From Artemia franciscana (taxonomy: Eukaryota; Arthropoda; Branchiopoda; Anostraca; Artemiidae): a DNA stretch of 64,000 bases. How positions within the stretch are numbered: position 1 is the stretch's first letter; each line of letters opens with the position of its first letter. Under the pieces are notes generated by a model. It made no database searches. It had not been told where the DNA came from and saw nothing but the letters and a program-made list of their open reading frames with translations. The stretch covers positions 46,927,235 to 46,991,234 of the forward strand of contig NC_088875.1 in the NCBI RefSeq assembly GCF_032884065.1, read 5' to 3'. The position numbers and the translations under genes were made by a program. Positions 37,891-48,395 of this stretch are shown one piece after another.

Positions 37891-38820
37891 GGGGCCAAGT
37901 TAAAACTAAAACAAACAGAATTTTTTTCGAATACGAGGGGACTGCCCCCTCCTTGATCACTTGTTCTTCATGTTAAAGTCAAACTTTAGAGTAAAAGTAA
38001 GGATTGAGGAGGGAACAGCCCCCTTACATATAAGGAACAATAATTTCTGTTCGTTTAGGTTTCAACGTTGCTCCTTATTTCCAATTGAAAAAACTTACTT
38101 ATTTTGTTTAACTTATGATTACTTTTTAACTGAAGCGGAAAATTCCTCCCTTTCCTTTCCTTACCCCTCTTACAAAAAATAAGTCCCAATAACAAAAACT
38201 ATGCGTAAACACTGGAAAAACTGCATAACCTATAGCCCTTTCCTCATGGGTAATGGGGAGGAGGTCATCCGTAGTGATATAGTTATTTGACCTTACAACT
38301 AGGCTAAACCAAATGTTTATCTGAGAATTTTTATTGAATATCTTTGAGGAAAAAAAGAACATATGAGAACAGTTGCCCACCAATTTTTTTAGTCACTTAA
38401 GAAATGCCGTAGAACTTTTAATATTCGTTCCAATGAGGCTTCTTCCTGTTTTCTAGGACCATTTACTCGATACAGTCATCCTTGAGGGGGAAATTATCGA
38501 ACAAACACGCTTCAGCCATTTCTTCTAGCAAAAAATTCACATTTTTGTAGATAGGAGCTGGAAACCTTTAAAGTTGAGTTCTCTGATATGCTGAATCTGA
38601 CAGTGTGATTCTGACTAACATTCCTTGACTTTTCGGGGGTGTTTCTCCCATTTAAAAGAAATCAGGCTAATTTTCACACGTTAGTAGCATTTGATGGTTA
38701 ACATTAAACATAATGATGTAATAATTGTTATGAAAACTGTCTTTATTTGGAGTTTCGGTTAATATTGGGCTCAGTCGCTTGTTACTTATAGTTCGTTACC
38801 ACGAACTATTTGAACATAAT
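37890..38820 (-). repeat. R1 repeat, reverse, directly upstream of the GTPase start
   Basis: A foldback (about 37900-38060), then reverse middle blocks, ending at the terminal hairpin tagttcgttaccacgaacta near 38797-38816. Only about 75 bp separate this end from the exon 1 ATG. Confidence 0.7.
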
Positions 38821-38893
38821 TCTCCTGAACTTGAGTTATGTTGAAGTATCTTCAAAGTAGACTTCATGTTTTTAGATTAAAGGCCAGTTGAGG

Positions 38894-38989
38894 ATGGAGG
38901 AAAATTGTGAAAAAAGGAAGAAGAGCATTGGGGATCAAGATAGCATGCTCTCAGAGGACGAAGAGATACCTAGTGTGACGGAGATGAAG
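38894..38989 (+). CDS. VLIG-like GTPase, exon 1 (start codon exon, 32 residues)
   Basis: The ATG at 38894 has A at -3 and G at +4, a good initiation context. An in-frame TAG lies at 38873-38875, so the frame cannot extend far upstream. The 32 codons encode a Lys/Glu-rich acidic peptide starting MEENCEKRKK and ending VTEMK. The exon stops after a complete AAG codon at a gtaatc donor (38990), phase 0, which matches the phase-0 acceptor of exon 2 at 43541. A possible acceptor (tgtttttag) ends at 38875, so part of the 5' leader may come from an upstream exon. The exon lies about 75 bp downstream of the end of a reverse-oriented R1 repeat. It is too short and simple for a homology argument, so support comes from context, phase and start quality only. 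Confidence 0.6.
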
Positions 38990-39529
38990 GTAATCAAGTT
39001 TTCTCAAGTCTATCCATCTTGCCCTTTATGACAAATTAACTTTTAATTAACTTTTTAATTGCCTTTTTAATTATTTTTTGCTTTTTAATAGCACAGCTTT
39101 AGTGTTTTTCGTTAGCCAGCGCTTTGTTTTACTTCTTACAAGTTGTGTTTTTATAGCAGTGCTTGACATCCTTTTTACCTTTCCGCAACACTAAAAATGA
39201 GTATCTCCGAATCTAAAGCACTTTAAATTATTGCAGTATATGCAACCTATGGAACGTGGTTGCGAAGCAACCTAGTGACAATGCCTTATTAAAAATACTT
39301 GTATTCAGTTATATGTTTGCATTTTATAGTGGAATTAAAAAACACTAGAAATCAGTTTTATGTGCATAAATCAGCTATTAGATGGATGCACTGAAGACTG
39401 CTTTTTGTATGTTTTTTTTATCCAACAAGTTTCTTATTCGATTACCTATGCAATAGTATCTGGAAGAGTTTCTGAGCCTGTGGCAGAGGCTATTGCTTAA
39501 AACGGTTAATTCACGGATTTGAGGACACT

Positions 39530-40740
39530 ATTTAACACTGATTTAACTGGTTGGTTTCGGAACCATAGTAAAGCGTCAAGAGGATGTGGCTGCTGAACAG
39601 CCTGAGCGGAGAGAGTACTACTGGCTGCGCCAGATTTAAGGCAGTGTCATAAAGTTCACAGTCTCACAATCTATTATTTTGGATTGTACATCCTGAATAT
39701 TTGAACTCTACACCTTGCTCTATCGTCTGGTTGCCGCATCTTAGGTGGAGGGGAGATAAAATGTTGGTCATACCTTTTTTTTGTTTGAGTTTGTCTTTAG
39801 ACCGAAAGATTCAGCAGCTTCTCTGACGTCTCTATCGTTGGAGCTTATGCTTGCAGGACTCTTGAAGACTGATATCGTCTGCAAAATGAAAATCTCGGTG
39901 TCTCTTACTGTTTTACTGCATTTCATTCCCTTGTAGGTGCTGAGAATAATGATGAGGATCACTGAAAACGATGACTGCACAAAACCATGCTTCACCTTGT
40001 CATGATGCAGAAGTATTAGATATTCCCGTCACATGTCCTCACATAACATTCTGCGTCTTGAACGAGTGCTTGAACTGTTCGGACGAGCATATCCAGAATG
40101 ACATAGCATCGGAAGACCCTCCAAACTCTTTGGCGATCTACGGAGTCAAAAGCTTTCTCAAAATATATGAAGACCAATTATAGCTTATTTCGCAATTCAC
40201 TTGTTTCTTATAAAAATCATTCTGAGAGTGAATACAAGATAAATGCATGATCGTTTCGGCTGGAATCCGTTCTGCTCTTCCTGAAGGGAGTCGTTCAGTC
40301 CTGGTTGGACCCTTTTAAACAGGATAGTCGCTATTAGTTTGCCAGGTATTGAAACAATGCTAATACCTCTTTGGTTTTGAATTTTGTTGCATTGTTTTTT
40401 GATGGTAATTTTGCGATGGTAGTTTCACTAGTTTTACGATGGTAATTTTTGTTCACTCTCAGGAACCTCTTTCGTTCTCCGAAATTAGCGCAAATAATGC
40501 TGTTCATACAGTTTTACGTGCAGCTGTTGCGAATTTCATCATTTCTGCGGGAATCTGGTCTTCCCCGAGGGACTTCCCGGACTTGGTATCCATCCGCAAT
40601 CCACCAGACTTTGGGTCAATATGGATGGATAGGTCTAGAAATGGCTTATTCGGTACTTCTAGGGAGTCAGCAGGTATGTTCAACAAGCAGGTGGTGGAAA
40701 TTTTTTGAAATGCGTCACCCAGTCATATAATACATTGTCT
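39530..40740 (-). pseudogene. Non-LTR retrotransposon (RTE-like LINE) reverse transcriptase remnant
   Basis: Read on the minus strand, fragments of a reverse transcriptase appear in order but with stops and frameshifts. They are SGKSLGEDQIPAEMM (near 40520-40600, the usual K.GKSPGEDGIPAEML), RGISIVSIPGKLIATIL and NGFQPKRSC (near 40270-40380), a WRVLRCY-like stretch (near 40100), DFHFADDISL (near 39880, the catalytic FADD box), ESFGLKTNSNKKKV (near 39775) and LYYGSETN (near 39550). Order and motifs match RTE-type LINEs. The copy is inactive and antisense within intron 1 of the GTPase gene. The endonuclease half is missing. Confidence 0.75.
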
Positions 40741-41144
40741 TAATACAGGTAAAAACCATAAAATTGTAGATTTAGGGCTTGACGATTACTTGGCACACAT
40801 ATAACTCATTTCAGAAGTTCTCTAATTGCATATTGACCTTACAGATCATAACTCGATAATCATAATGCTTCTGCAGAAGTGATATGGGAGCAAACAAATT
40901 TATAACTCAACAACTGTGACCCATGTGCCACAGTTGCTGTAACACTCCACGAGATTTTGGAACCAAAGATCTAGTATTTCAATGGAATTCTCCAATTACT
41001 AAATGCTTCTAGTAACAACTCACTGATTCCTTCAGTTTCTGGTAAAACTTATAGAATTAACGATGGTGAGGTACCACCTTCTTTGGTATAACTTTCCTTG
41101 GGTATAACTGTTACACCTATTTAATAAACTACATCAGTACGCTG

Positions 41145-41830
41145 TTTTTTGATTTTATTCAACATCCTCCTCATTATACATTGAAAGTTTTGCGATAATA
41201 CCCTTAGCTTCAGCGGTACTTCTGGTAGTAATTATAGTAGTAGTTGTTAAAAAGTAGTAGCTTTAGGAGTAGCAATATGCACGGAAGCTCTTTTGCTAAT
41301 TCAACATCACCCTCAACACGCCCTGGAAGTTTCAACTTAATGCTCTAAGCTGTTCATAAGAAATTGCTCATACACCCTTTTGGTAACGTTCATGTGCATT
41401 GCGTGTTTTGATTTAGTTCAACATCACCCTAAATAATCCATGAATGTTGCACCTAAATACCCTTAGCCTCAGTAGAGATAGTAGTCATAGGAGCGGTAAA
41501 AATAGGAATAGTGGTAACATGCACGTAATTTCTCTTCGTTAGTTCAACATACCCATCAAGGTGCCCTGAAATTATCAACTTAAATGACTAAGCTGCTCCT
41601 GAAGAATTGCTCACACATCCTTATAGTAACCTTAATTCACATAGTGAATTTTGATTTAGTTTAACATCACCCTAAATATTCCCTGAAAGTTGATTTTAAT
41701 ACTCTTAGCCTCAATAGAAGTAGTGGTCGTAGTAGTAATACTAATAGTAACAGTTATAACATGCGCTTAGTTTGCCTTTAGTTTGTTTAACACCCCCTTC
41801 AACATGTACTGAAAGTTTCAACTTGATATC
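41145..41830 (+). repeat. Tandem repeat, unit about 240-260 bp, in intron 1
   Basis: Units start with ttttgattta(g/t)ttcaacatc near 41148, 41407 and 41649. They share a cacccttttggtaac-like piece, a ctgaaagtttcaactta piece and a GTA/AGT triplet-rich piece. A related isolated copy lies near 60995-61150, so the family is also dispersed. Confidence 0.65.
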
Positions 41831-41999
41831 TCCTGCTACAATCATTGTGACTCCTACTACAAAGGCTAAGGGCATGAAGGCGAAAATTTCAGAGAAATTT
41901 GAACTAAATCAAAGCATAGTAACAGCCTCCCATCTCTTTTAAAGACCAGAGCATAATCTGCACTTTACTGATAACAAGCACATTTGAAACGTTTCCCTT

Positions 42000-43540
42000 T
42001 TTTTTAAACTTTAATTAATCTAAAATTATCAAGACTTTCAAAAATTAATTTGAGTATTAAACTGTCAATCGACTATCATTTGTTTTTGTTTTGTTTTTTG
42101 GTTATGATGGTGATTTTTTCTTCTGTTAATGATGTTATGTGAAATAAAAAACACTGCTCAAAATAAGGATTGTTTTTCAGTAAAGCTCAAATTATGCTCT
42201 GGTCCTCAGAAGGGAAGGGGTGCTGTTACTTCTACTCCTTTCTGTGGTAGTTTCTGCCTGTTTTGAATTTTGAATGTGTTATTTACTGTAATTTCTGTTC
42301 ATTTTAGATTTAGTTTTTTGATTCATGACTGTTTATGATAATTTTGCGCTGGAAAAATTATATGACATAGTTCCTGCTCATTTTTGTTTTAATGTAGCTC
42401 TTTACTCTTCTTTGAAAACTTTTTTACATATTTTGTTTCATTAATCTTTGGAAAGACACAAACATGTTTCCATTAGCTCAACTCTGATGTTTTGCAAGCT
42501 ATTTGAAAAATCAACTTTGCTTTAAAAGGCAGTAAAAAAAAAAAAAAAAAAAAAAAACTCATCCTCATGAATCCCCACTTATTTCATCCTATATCCTTTC
42601 AATTTCATTTTCCCTGGCGTCACAAAAAGATCAAATCCTAGCTCGTTGTTCTTTAAAATTAAAAATGGTTATCGAAACCAAAATATGAAAGCTCACGTGT
42701 ACAAGAAACTAGGCTATGCTAAGTACGGTGCTGTTGAAAAGGCTGACTAAGGACTGCACGATGTGAAATGTAAATAAACAATACTTTGCTGCTACCGAAC
42801 CACGTGTGATACAATGGTGCTCACAGCAAATGAGTCCTCGAACTTACTGTTAGACATCCTATGCTTCCTAAAGTTCTGTCAGGTGGTCTTAAGGTTATAG
42901 ACGCTGCAGTAAGTACGTTTGCTCAATGGATGTGTCTCTGAAAATTTGACGAGTGTGACCCATTAAACGCATCCTTCTCATTTCCTCCAAAAAGTGGAAC
43001 ATACGCCTTTATGCAAAACACTATAAAATTAAACTGGAACCGATTGCTAGTTTTACAGCCTACTTAATCTTACACAAATCCCTGAGAATGGATCTGCAAT
43101 ATCGTATTTTGATGCTGTTTCTGATTGGTTTGTATATCAGGGACCACGATGTAACTGGGAGAGATAATTCCTGTCCCCTCTTTTTCACTGGAGTTTTTTT
43201 TGTATCAACAGGTGACCTTGGAGATACATATTCTACATTCTAAAGCTATAAATTCAATACATTTGTCTTGAATGGCACAACTGTTGAAGTCGGTTTGGTA
43301 GCCTGAATACTTTCTCTTGTCTGAAATAATTCTTTTGTCAAAAGTATGTACTTCTCTATTTAAACAAAACTGCAGTAAGATAAAGGCTAGTTGCAATCAT
43401 TTCACTCAAAGTTGTTTTTTTATGGCCTGAGTTCGCTATTAATTTTTTTTGCTTTTGGTTACCTTTTTATACTGTTGACTTTTGTAGTTTGTGTTGTTTA
43501 CTTTTATTGCATTTTTTGTAGCCATTTGTTTCTGTTTTAG
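42000..43540. other. No gene seen (distal intron 1)
   Basis: AT-rich, with a run of 23 A near 42534-42556. Nothing recognised except the acceptor of exon 2 at its end. Confidence 0.4.
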
Positions 43541-46500
43541 GATCCTTTACTTACCTATGCAGCAGTCTGTGAGAAAGGTCTGTCGACGCATGTAGACAAA
43601 ATCGAAAACAAATTTACCAAAATTGACTCTTCATCATCATCTGCATTCGTCACTTCCATGAGAAGTTTGGAGGAAAATGGATTAACCAAAGAGAACTGCA
43701 AAGAAGATACAATAGTTGAATCAACTTCCAACTATGGTACACTTACCCAGACAAATATTTCATCACCGTTACCTAGACAAATCAGTGCAAATGATTCTGC
43801 TAAACTTGCCAATAAAAGCGAAAATAAATCTGCCAAAATTGACACATCATCTGCTTCTGCCTTCGTCGCCTCTGTGAGAAGTTTGGAGAAAATTGGAATA
43901 ATCGAAGAGAGCTTCAAAGAAGGCGCGCCAAAGGAGCAAGATTCGGACAGCAATATATCTACCGAAAAAAATATAAAATCAGTTACAATTGAACCGATTA
44001 GTCCAAAAGATAATGCACCTTCAGTGCCTTCAGATAAAAGTGAAAATATCTCTCCCGAAATTAAAAGACCGCATGCATCCGTGGCCACTTCTTTCGTAAA
44101 TACTGATTCTAATGGGAAGCGCTATCAAGGAGAAAGTTCAGCTTTCGCAGCTATGAATGAAACAAGTTTTTCAGGTCATATGCAGAATTTTGTGAGCATT
44201 AAACCTGCGTATGAAAACGCTGTTAAAATTAACGGGACAGGTAGAAACCAGAATTCTGATCTTTCACCTTCATTGAATTTTAATGACAAGACTGACAAAA
44301 TACCTATCAGTATTTTACATGAAAACGAAGACCCATACGAAACTTCTTGGCCCACAGAAAGAGAAATATGTTCCATTCTTGACAAGCTCCAATTGTCCCC
44401 CTACAGGAAACAAAAGTTAACCCTTGAGAAAGTAAAAGAGTTTAGCATGTGCAAACCCTCTGGTGCAAAAGGGTCTTCAGAAGCTGTGTCGAAATTCTTC
44501 CATAAACTAATGCACAACTCCGTAGAAGCTAGGAATGAGATTATGTTTGAAAAATCAAATATGGAGCATAACTCAATGGACTTGATGTATTGTTTCCTTC
44601 TTATTGCTGACGATTTCCTAAGACAAGAAATTTTTTCACGGTTGGCAGTTTTACAGTTTTCAGTTCCGTTTCTCATTAAAGATCCATCTACAAAATACCT
44701 TTTATTAAACTGGTCCCTAGTGAATATCACCAAACGGTGGAAAACTTTGAACGGCAAATCCTTTATTGAAAGTGATGTCCATTCAGGAAATTTTGTCTAT
44801 TGCTCGTTTGTAAGAATTGGAGATCTTTCATTCTCAAAGTCGAAGGTTATCAATAAATTGTTCCCAAAAGGAAATGAGCCTTTCCAAAACTATGATGAAG
44901 ACGATGTTCCGAGAACTTTTTCTAGTGGATCCTTGGAACTATCTTGGCTACTTCCCGTTAGGGATGAAAATTTTGAACCCTTAGCCACTGTTAATCTACG
45001 TGGAGACTCTAAGAACAATATCGATTTGGCAATGTACGTCGCTAAACAATCAAGTGTTCTGTGTGTATTTATTGGTAATACTTCAGTTGAAACCGAGCGT
45101 CTTTTAATATCTTTAGCTAAATTCTGTTCGATGATGATTGTTATCTCTGACAAGAAGCTAAATGCGGATGATCTAGTCAAAGGGCTTCCAAAAAAAACGA
45201 ACTTCGTGTATATCAGAGACACCGAGTCTCGTATAATCCAGAAATTGAAGCCTCTAGTTTTAAATAAAAAATTGAAGAAAAAGAACTTCTCAGAATGGGA
45301 AGAAGGAGCTAAAGCTTTTGACTTTCTATTGGAAGATTCAAATGAATGTATGCAAGTTGCTAAAGAAGCTGCTCTAACTCTAGCGAAGGAAATAGGAAGA
45401 AATAAACTTTCTAGTCTGCCTCTATCTGGAAAATTGTGGAAGGACTACAATGCTATTCATAAGAGACAAAAGCGTGTAACGGAAAAACCAACTGACATAT
45501 CAGTAAAAAAATACACTGAATTATTAGAACAGAATAAGAGAAAAATCCGAACACAGCAGGGTACCTTGATGCCAGCAAAATTTTTTGAGCATTTTGCTGA
45601 GAGGTTGATCCTTAATCAGAAAGAAAGAAGATATTTTTTATTCTGGTTGTCTCAATACCTTGAAAGGTTTTCAAGAGATCCTGCCAGTAGCAAGGAAATT
45701 GGCATAGAACACCTAATGAGAGAACTTTGTCAGATTTATATGCTTCATATATCAAACGATAGTCCGTCCAATAAATCCAGTTTGGCTAGGATTCTAAAGC
45801 AAAACGATGCAAATATTGAAGTGTCCTTTCAACATACAATGATTGACGTTCTTCTTGCAGGACACCCAATTGAGCTTTTTGACGGGGATGCTCAAGGGAT
45901 TCCAGATTTATTTTTTGTGGATTTTATGCGTGCCTTGGAAGACCGAATGGGAAAAAGAAATTCTATAGGGGTAGTAAGTGTTTTGGGTGTTCAAAGTAGT
46001 GGAAAGTCAACATTACTGAATGCAATGTTTGGTTGCAAATTTACTGTTTCATCTGGCCGTTGCACCAAGGGTGTTAACCTGCAGTTAATCACAGTCCAAA
46101 AACAATATGCTGCAAAGTTTAACATAGACTACATTCTTGTTTTAGATACAGAAGGCCTAAAATCTCCAGAAAGACAAGACCTTATGGGTAATGATGAACA
46201 TGATTCTGAGCTTGCTACATTTGTTGTTGGACTTAGTGACATTGTTGTTTTGAATGTTGCATCTGAAAGTATGGATGCCCTGAAAGATATTATACAAATT
46301 ACAATTCACGCATTCCTTCGAATGAAAGACGTTAATTATCAAAAAACCAAATGTCTTTTTGTTCATCAAAATACTGGTGATCCTTCCAATCATCAGAAAT
46401 TAACAAATGAACGGAAACTTTTTGAAAAAACTCTGAAAGAGTTAACAGAAATAGCTGCGAAGTCTGAAATAGGCACTACTCAAGTTTGCTTCAAAGATAT

Positions 46501-48395
46501 ATTGGATTACGATGAAGACAAGAGTCATGAATATTTCTGTTGTCTGTATGATGGCACACCACCGATGGCTGCAATAAATCAAGGATATGCTGAGAAAGTC
46601 ATGAGCGTAAAGGAGTCAATTCTTTTATCACTGAGCAAAAATCAAAGACAAACCCCTTCAAGCTTTTCTAAAAAGGTTCTTCAAATTTGGGACGCCGTTT
46701 TATCTGAGGATTTCTTATACAGCTTCAAGAATTCTTTCATAGCCTTTAAGAGGGGTGCTCTGGATGACAAATTTGCAGAGCTTGAATGGGAATTTCGACA
46801 GGAATTAAAGAAGCATCTTGAAATTTACCAAACAGAAATTTCAAACAGTAAAGAACTGCTCTCTCTGCAGGTGTACGTGCAAAGACTTGAAGGAGTATTT
46901 GATGATATTCCCGAAAGAATGCTCCATGAAATGGAAGAGTATCTTAAAGATGATCCAGTATCGAAACGCCTGTTTTTCGAAGAAGTAAAATCTTCAGTGG
47001 ATCATCTTATGATAAAAACCAAAACTGAATTACTAGAATCACTAAAAGATTCTATAGAAAGGGAAAAGAGCAAACGCGTAGTTGCTTCAAAGGAATTAGG
47101 TTTTGAAATGTTTTTTAAAGGGAGAATTGCGTCACTCGGTGAGCGATTTAGGTCTGAAGGAAAAAGCTTAGATGAAAACGAAGCGACGGCTGAATTTGAT
47201 AAGCTTTGGGATCATCTGTTAAGCGACATCGGAGACCATTCGTTCAGAAGGATAGAGCGAACTAACTTTGAGATGCAAGTGCGAGAATATCTCATGCAAA
47301 AATATAGCAAAAGATACGGAAAGTGTTTGAAATCTGAACTAAAAAATAAGGAAAGTCTTGCAGAGTTTGCAAGGGAGCAGATTGATATATCTTCCTTATA
47401 TGATGAAAAATCTTATTGGACGCGTCTAAAAAACTTTGGAGCAAGTTACTTTAGTAGCCGACAGCAATTACCAGTAGATCATATAGATCATTATCACACC
47501 ACCAATCGACTAGCTGTTAATCTCATCAAAAGTTTTGAAAATGACATAGAAAGAGCACTTGGAAACAAAGATCTATGCTTTGAAAACTGGTATAGTGTTA
47601 TGGTTCAACTTCATCATGACCTGAATATTTCTTTTGAGAACCCTATGTATCATTTATTCAATAACAACATGGTGGCCCGTGCGAAGATTACTCTGCATAT
47701 ATTTGGTGCTTTTGTTCAGTATTTAGATAAATTTCGAGAGACTTTTTTGGAAAATAATGATCCTGTGCGTAAGATAGCTCGAAGAAAAGATCATTTTAGG
47801 AATTTTTTTTTAGACCTTTGTGCCAGTCGTAGTTTAGCTTCAACCGCGGCTGGCAGGTTTATTGAGGACTGCTATATTCCTGGAATTACGGAAACAATTG
47901 AAATCAGTATCGATCGTGTTCTTGCTGCCCAGTTCAAAAGTGCCAACACAGAATTTACAAATAGGAAAACATGCGAAATTGCTCTGTTGCGTGATACGCA
48001 TGATACTGGGGATTTTAACTTCTACTTGAAGCTTATTCATCAGTATAAAAAGCATTTAGAAGATTGGCTTCATTTTAAGATGACCAAGTATTTCAAGAAG
48101 CCATGCCCATGTGAAACTTGTTCCAGGTATAACCGAAATATTTTTTCTCATGTCATATTTGAAAGAACGGACAGTCTCAACCAATCTATATGGATAGCCC
48201 TTGAGGACATTGTTGGTGGCCCGAAATCTGACATCAACGTTTTAGAAGTCTTACAAAAAATTTCTGATGCATCTAAGCAGAACGTGATTCTTAAAATGGA
48301 GACGATGAAACCATATTTGAACCTGACCACTGGACATGAATTTGCTCTAATTCTGATGAAAGAGTTGGAAAGATTCCAGGATGATAACTTCACAG
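43541..48395 (+). CDS. VLIG-like GTPase, exon 2 (family N-terminal region, G domain, helical body)
   Basis: The open frame begins exactly after the acceptor tctgttttag (the TAG is in frame, so the frame cannot continue upstream) and encodes residues 33-1650 plus one base of codon 1651. Residues about 85-220 are Ser/Lys/Asn-rich with a degenerate 72-74-residue repeat. Residues about 303-335 contain LDKLQLSPYRKQKLTLEKV, typical of the N-terminal part of the family. Residues about 349-500 match the conserved VLIG/URGCP segment (FFHKLM, QFSVPFL, SFVRIGDLSFSKS, ELSWLLP). The G domain has P-loop GVQSSGKS at 848-855, GRCTKG as probable switch I, DTEG at 901-904 and the family's unusual HQNTGD at 974-979 in place of NKxD. 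The rest is long and helical, with CPCETC near 1553-1558. The exon ends at a strong donor, ACAG/gtaaga. Reading through the donor would stop at 48433 after 12 further residues. Confidence 0.93.
43610..44105 (+). repeat. Degenerate 72-74-codon repeat within exon 2
   Basis: Three related segments sit in the N-terminal Ser-rich part of the protein. ENKFTKIDSSSSSAFVTSMR is followed 72 residues later by ENKSAKIDTSSASAFVASVR, and about 74 residues after that by a weaker copy around SENISPEIKRPHASVATSFV. Each of the first two is followed by SLE.IG or SLEENG. It is a recent duplication within an exon, in a region likely to be disordered. Confidence 0.75.

Larger units (their letters stand above)
38990..43540 (+). 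other. Intron 1 of the VLIG-like gene
   Basis: The intron has GT...AG ends in phase 0 and is 4551 bp long. It holds an antisense non-LTR retrotransposon remnant (39530-40740), a ~250-bp tandem repeat (about 41145-41830), a 23-A run near 42534 and otherwise AT-rich sequence. I see no extra exon that would be required by phase. Confidence 0.65.

Noticed and set aside
43658..43660. ATG at 43658 as the start of the GTPase
   Set aside because: The frame stays open and repeat-like (ENKFTKIDSSSSSAFV) upstream to an acceptor at 43540, so this Met is internal.
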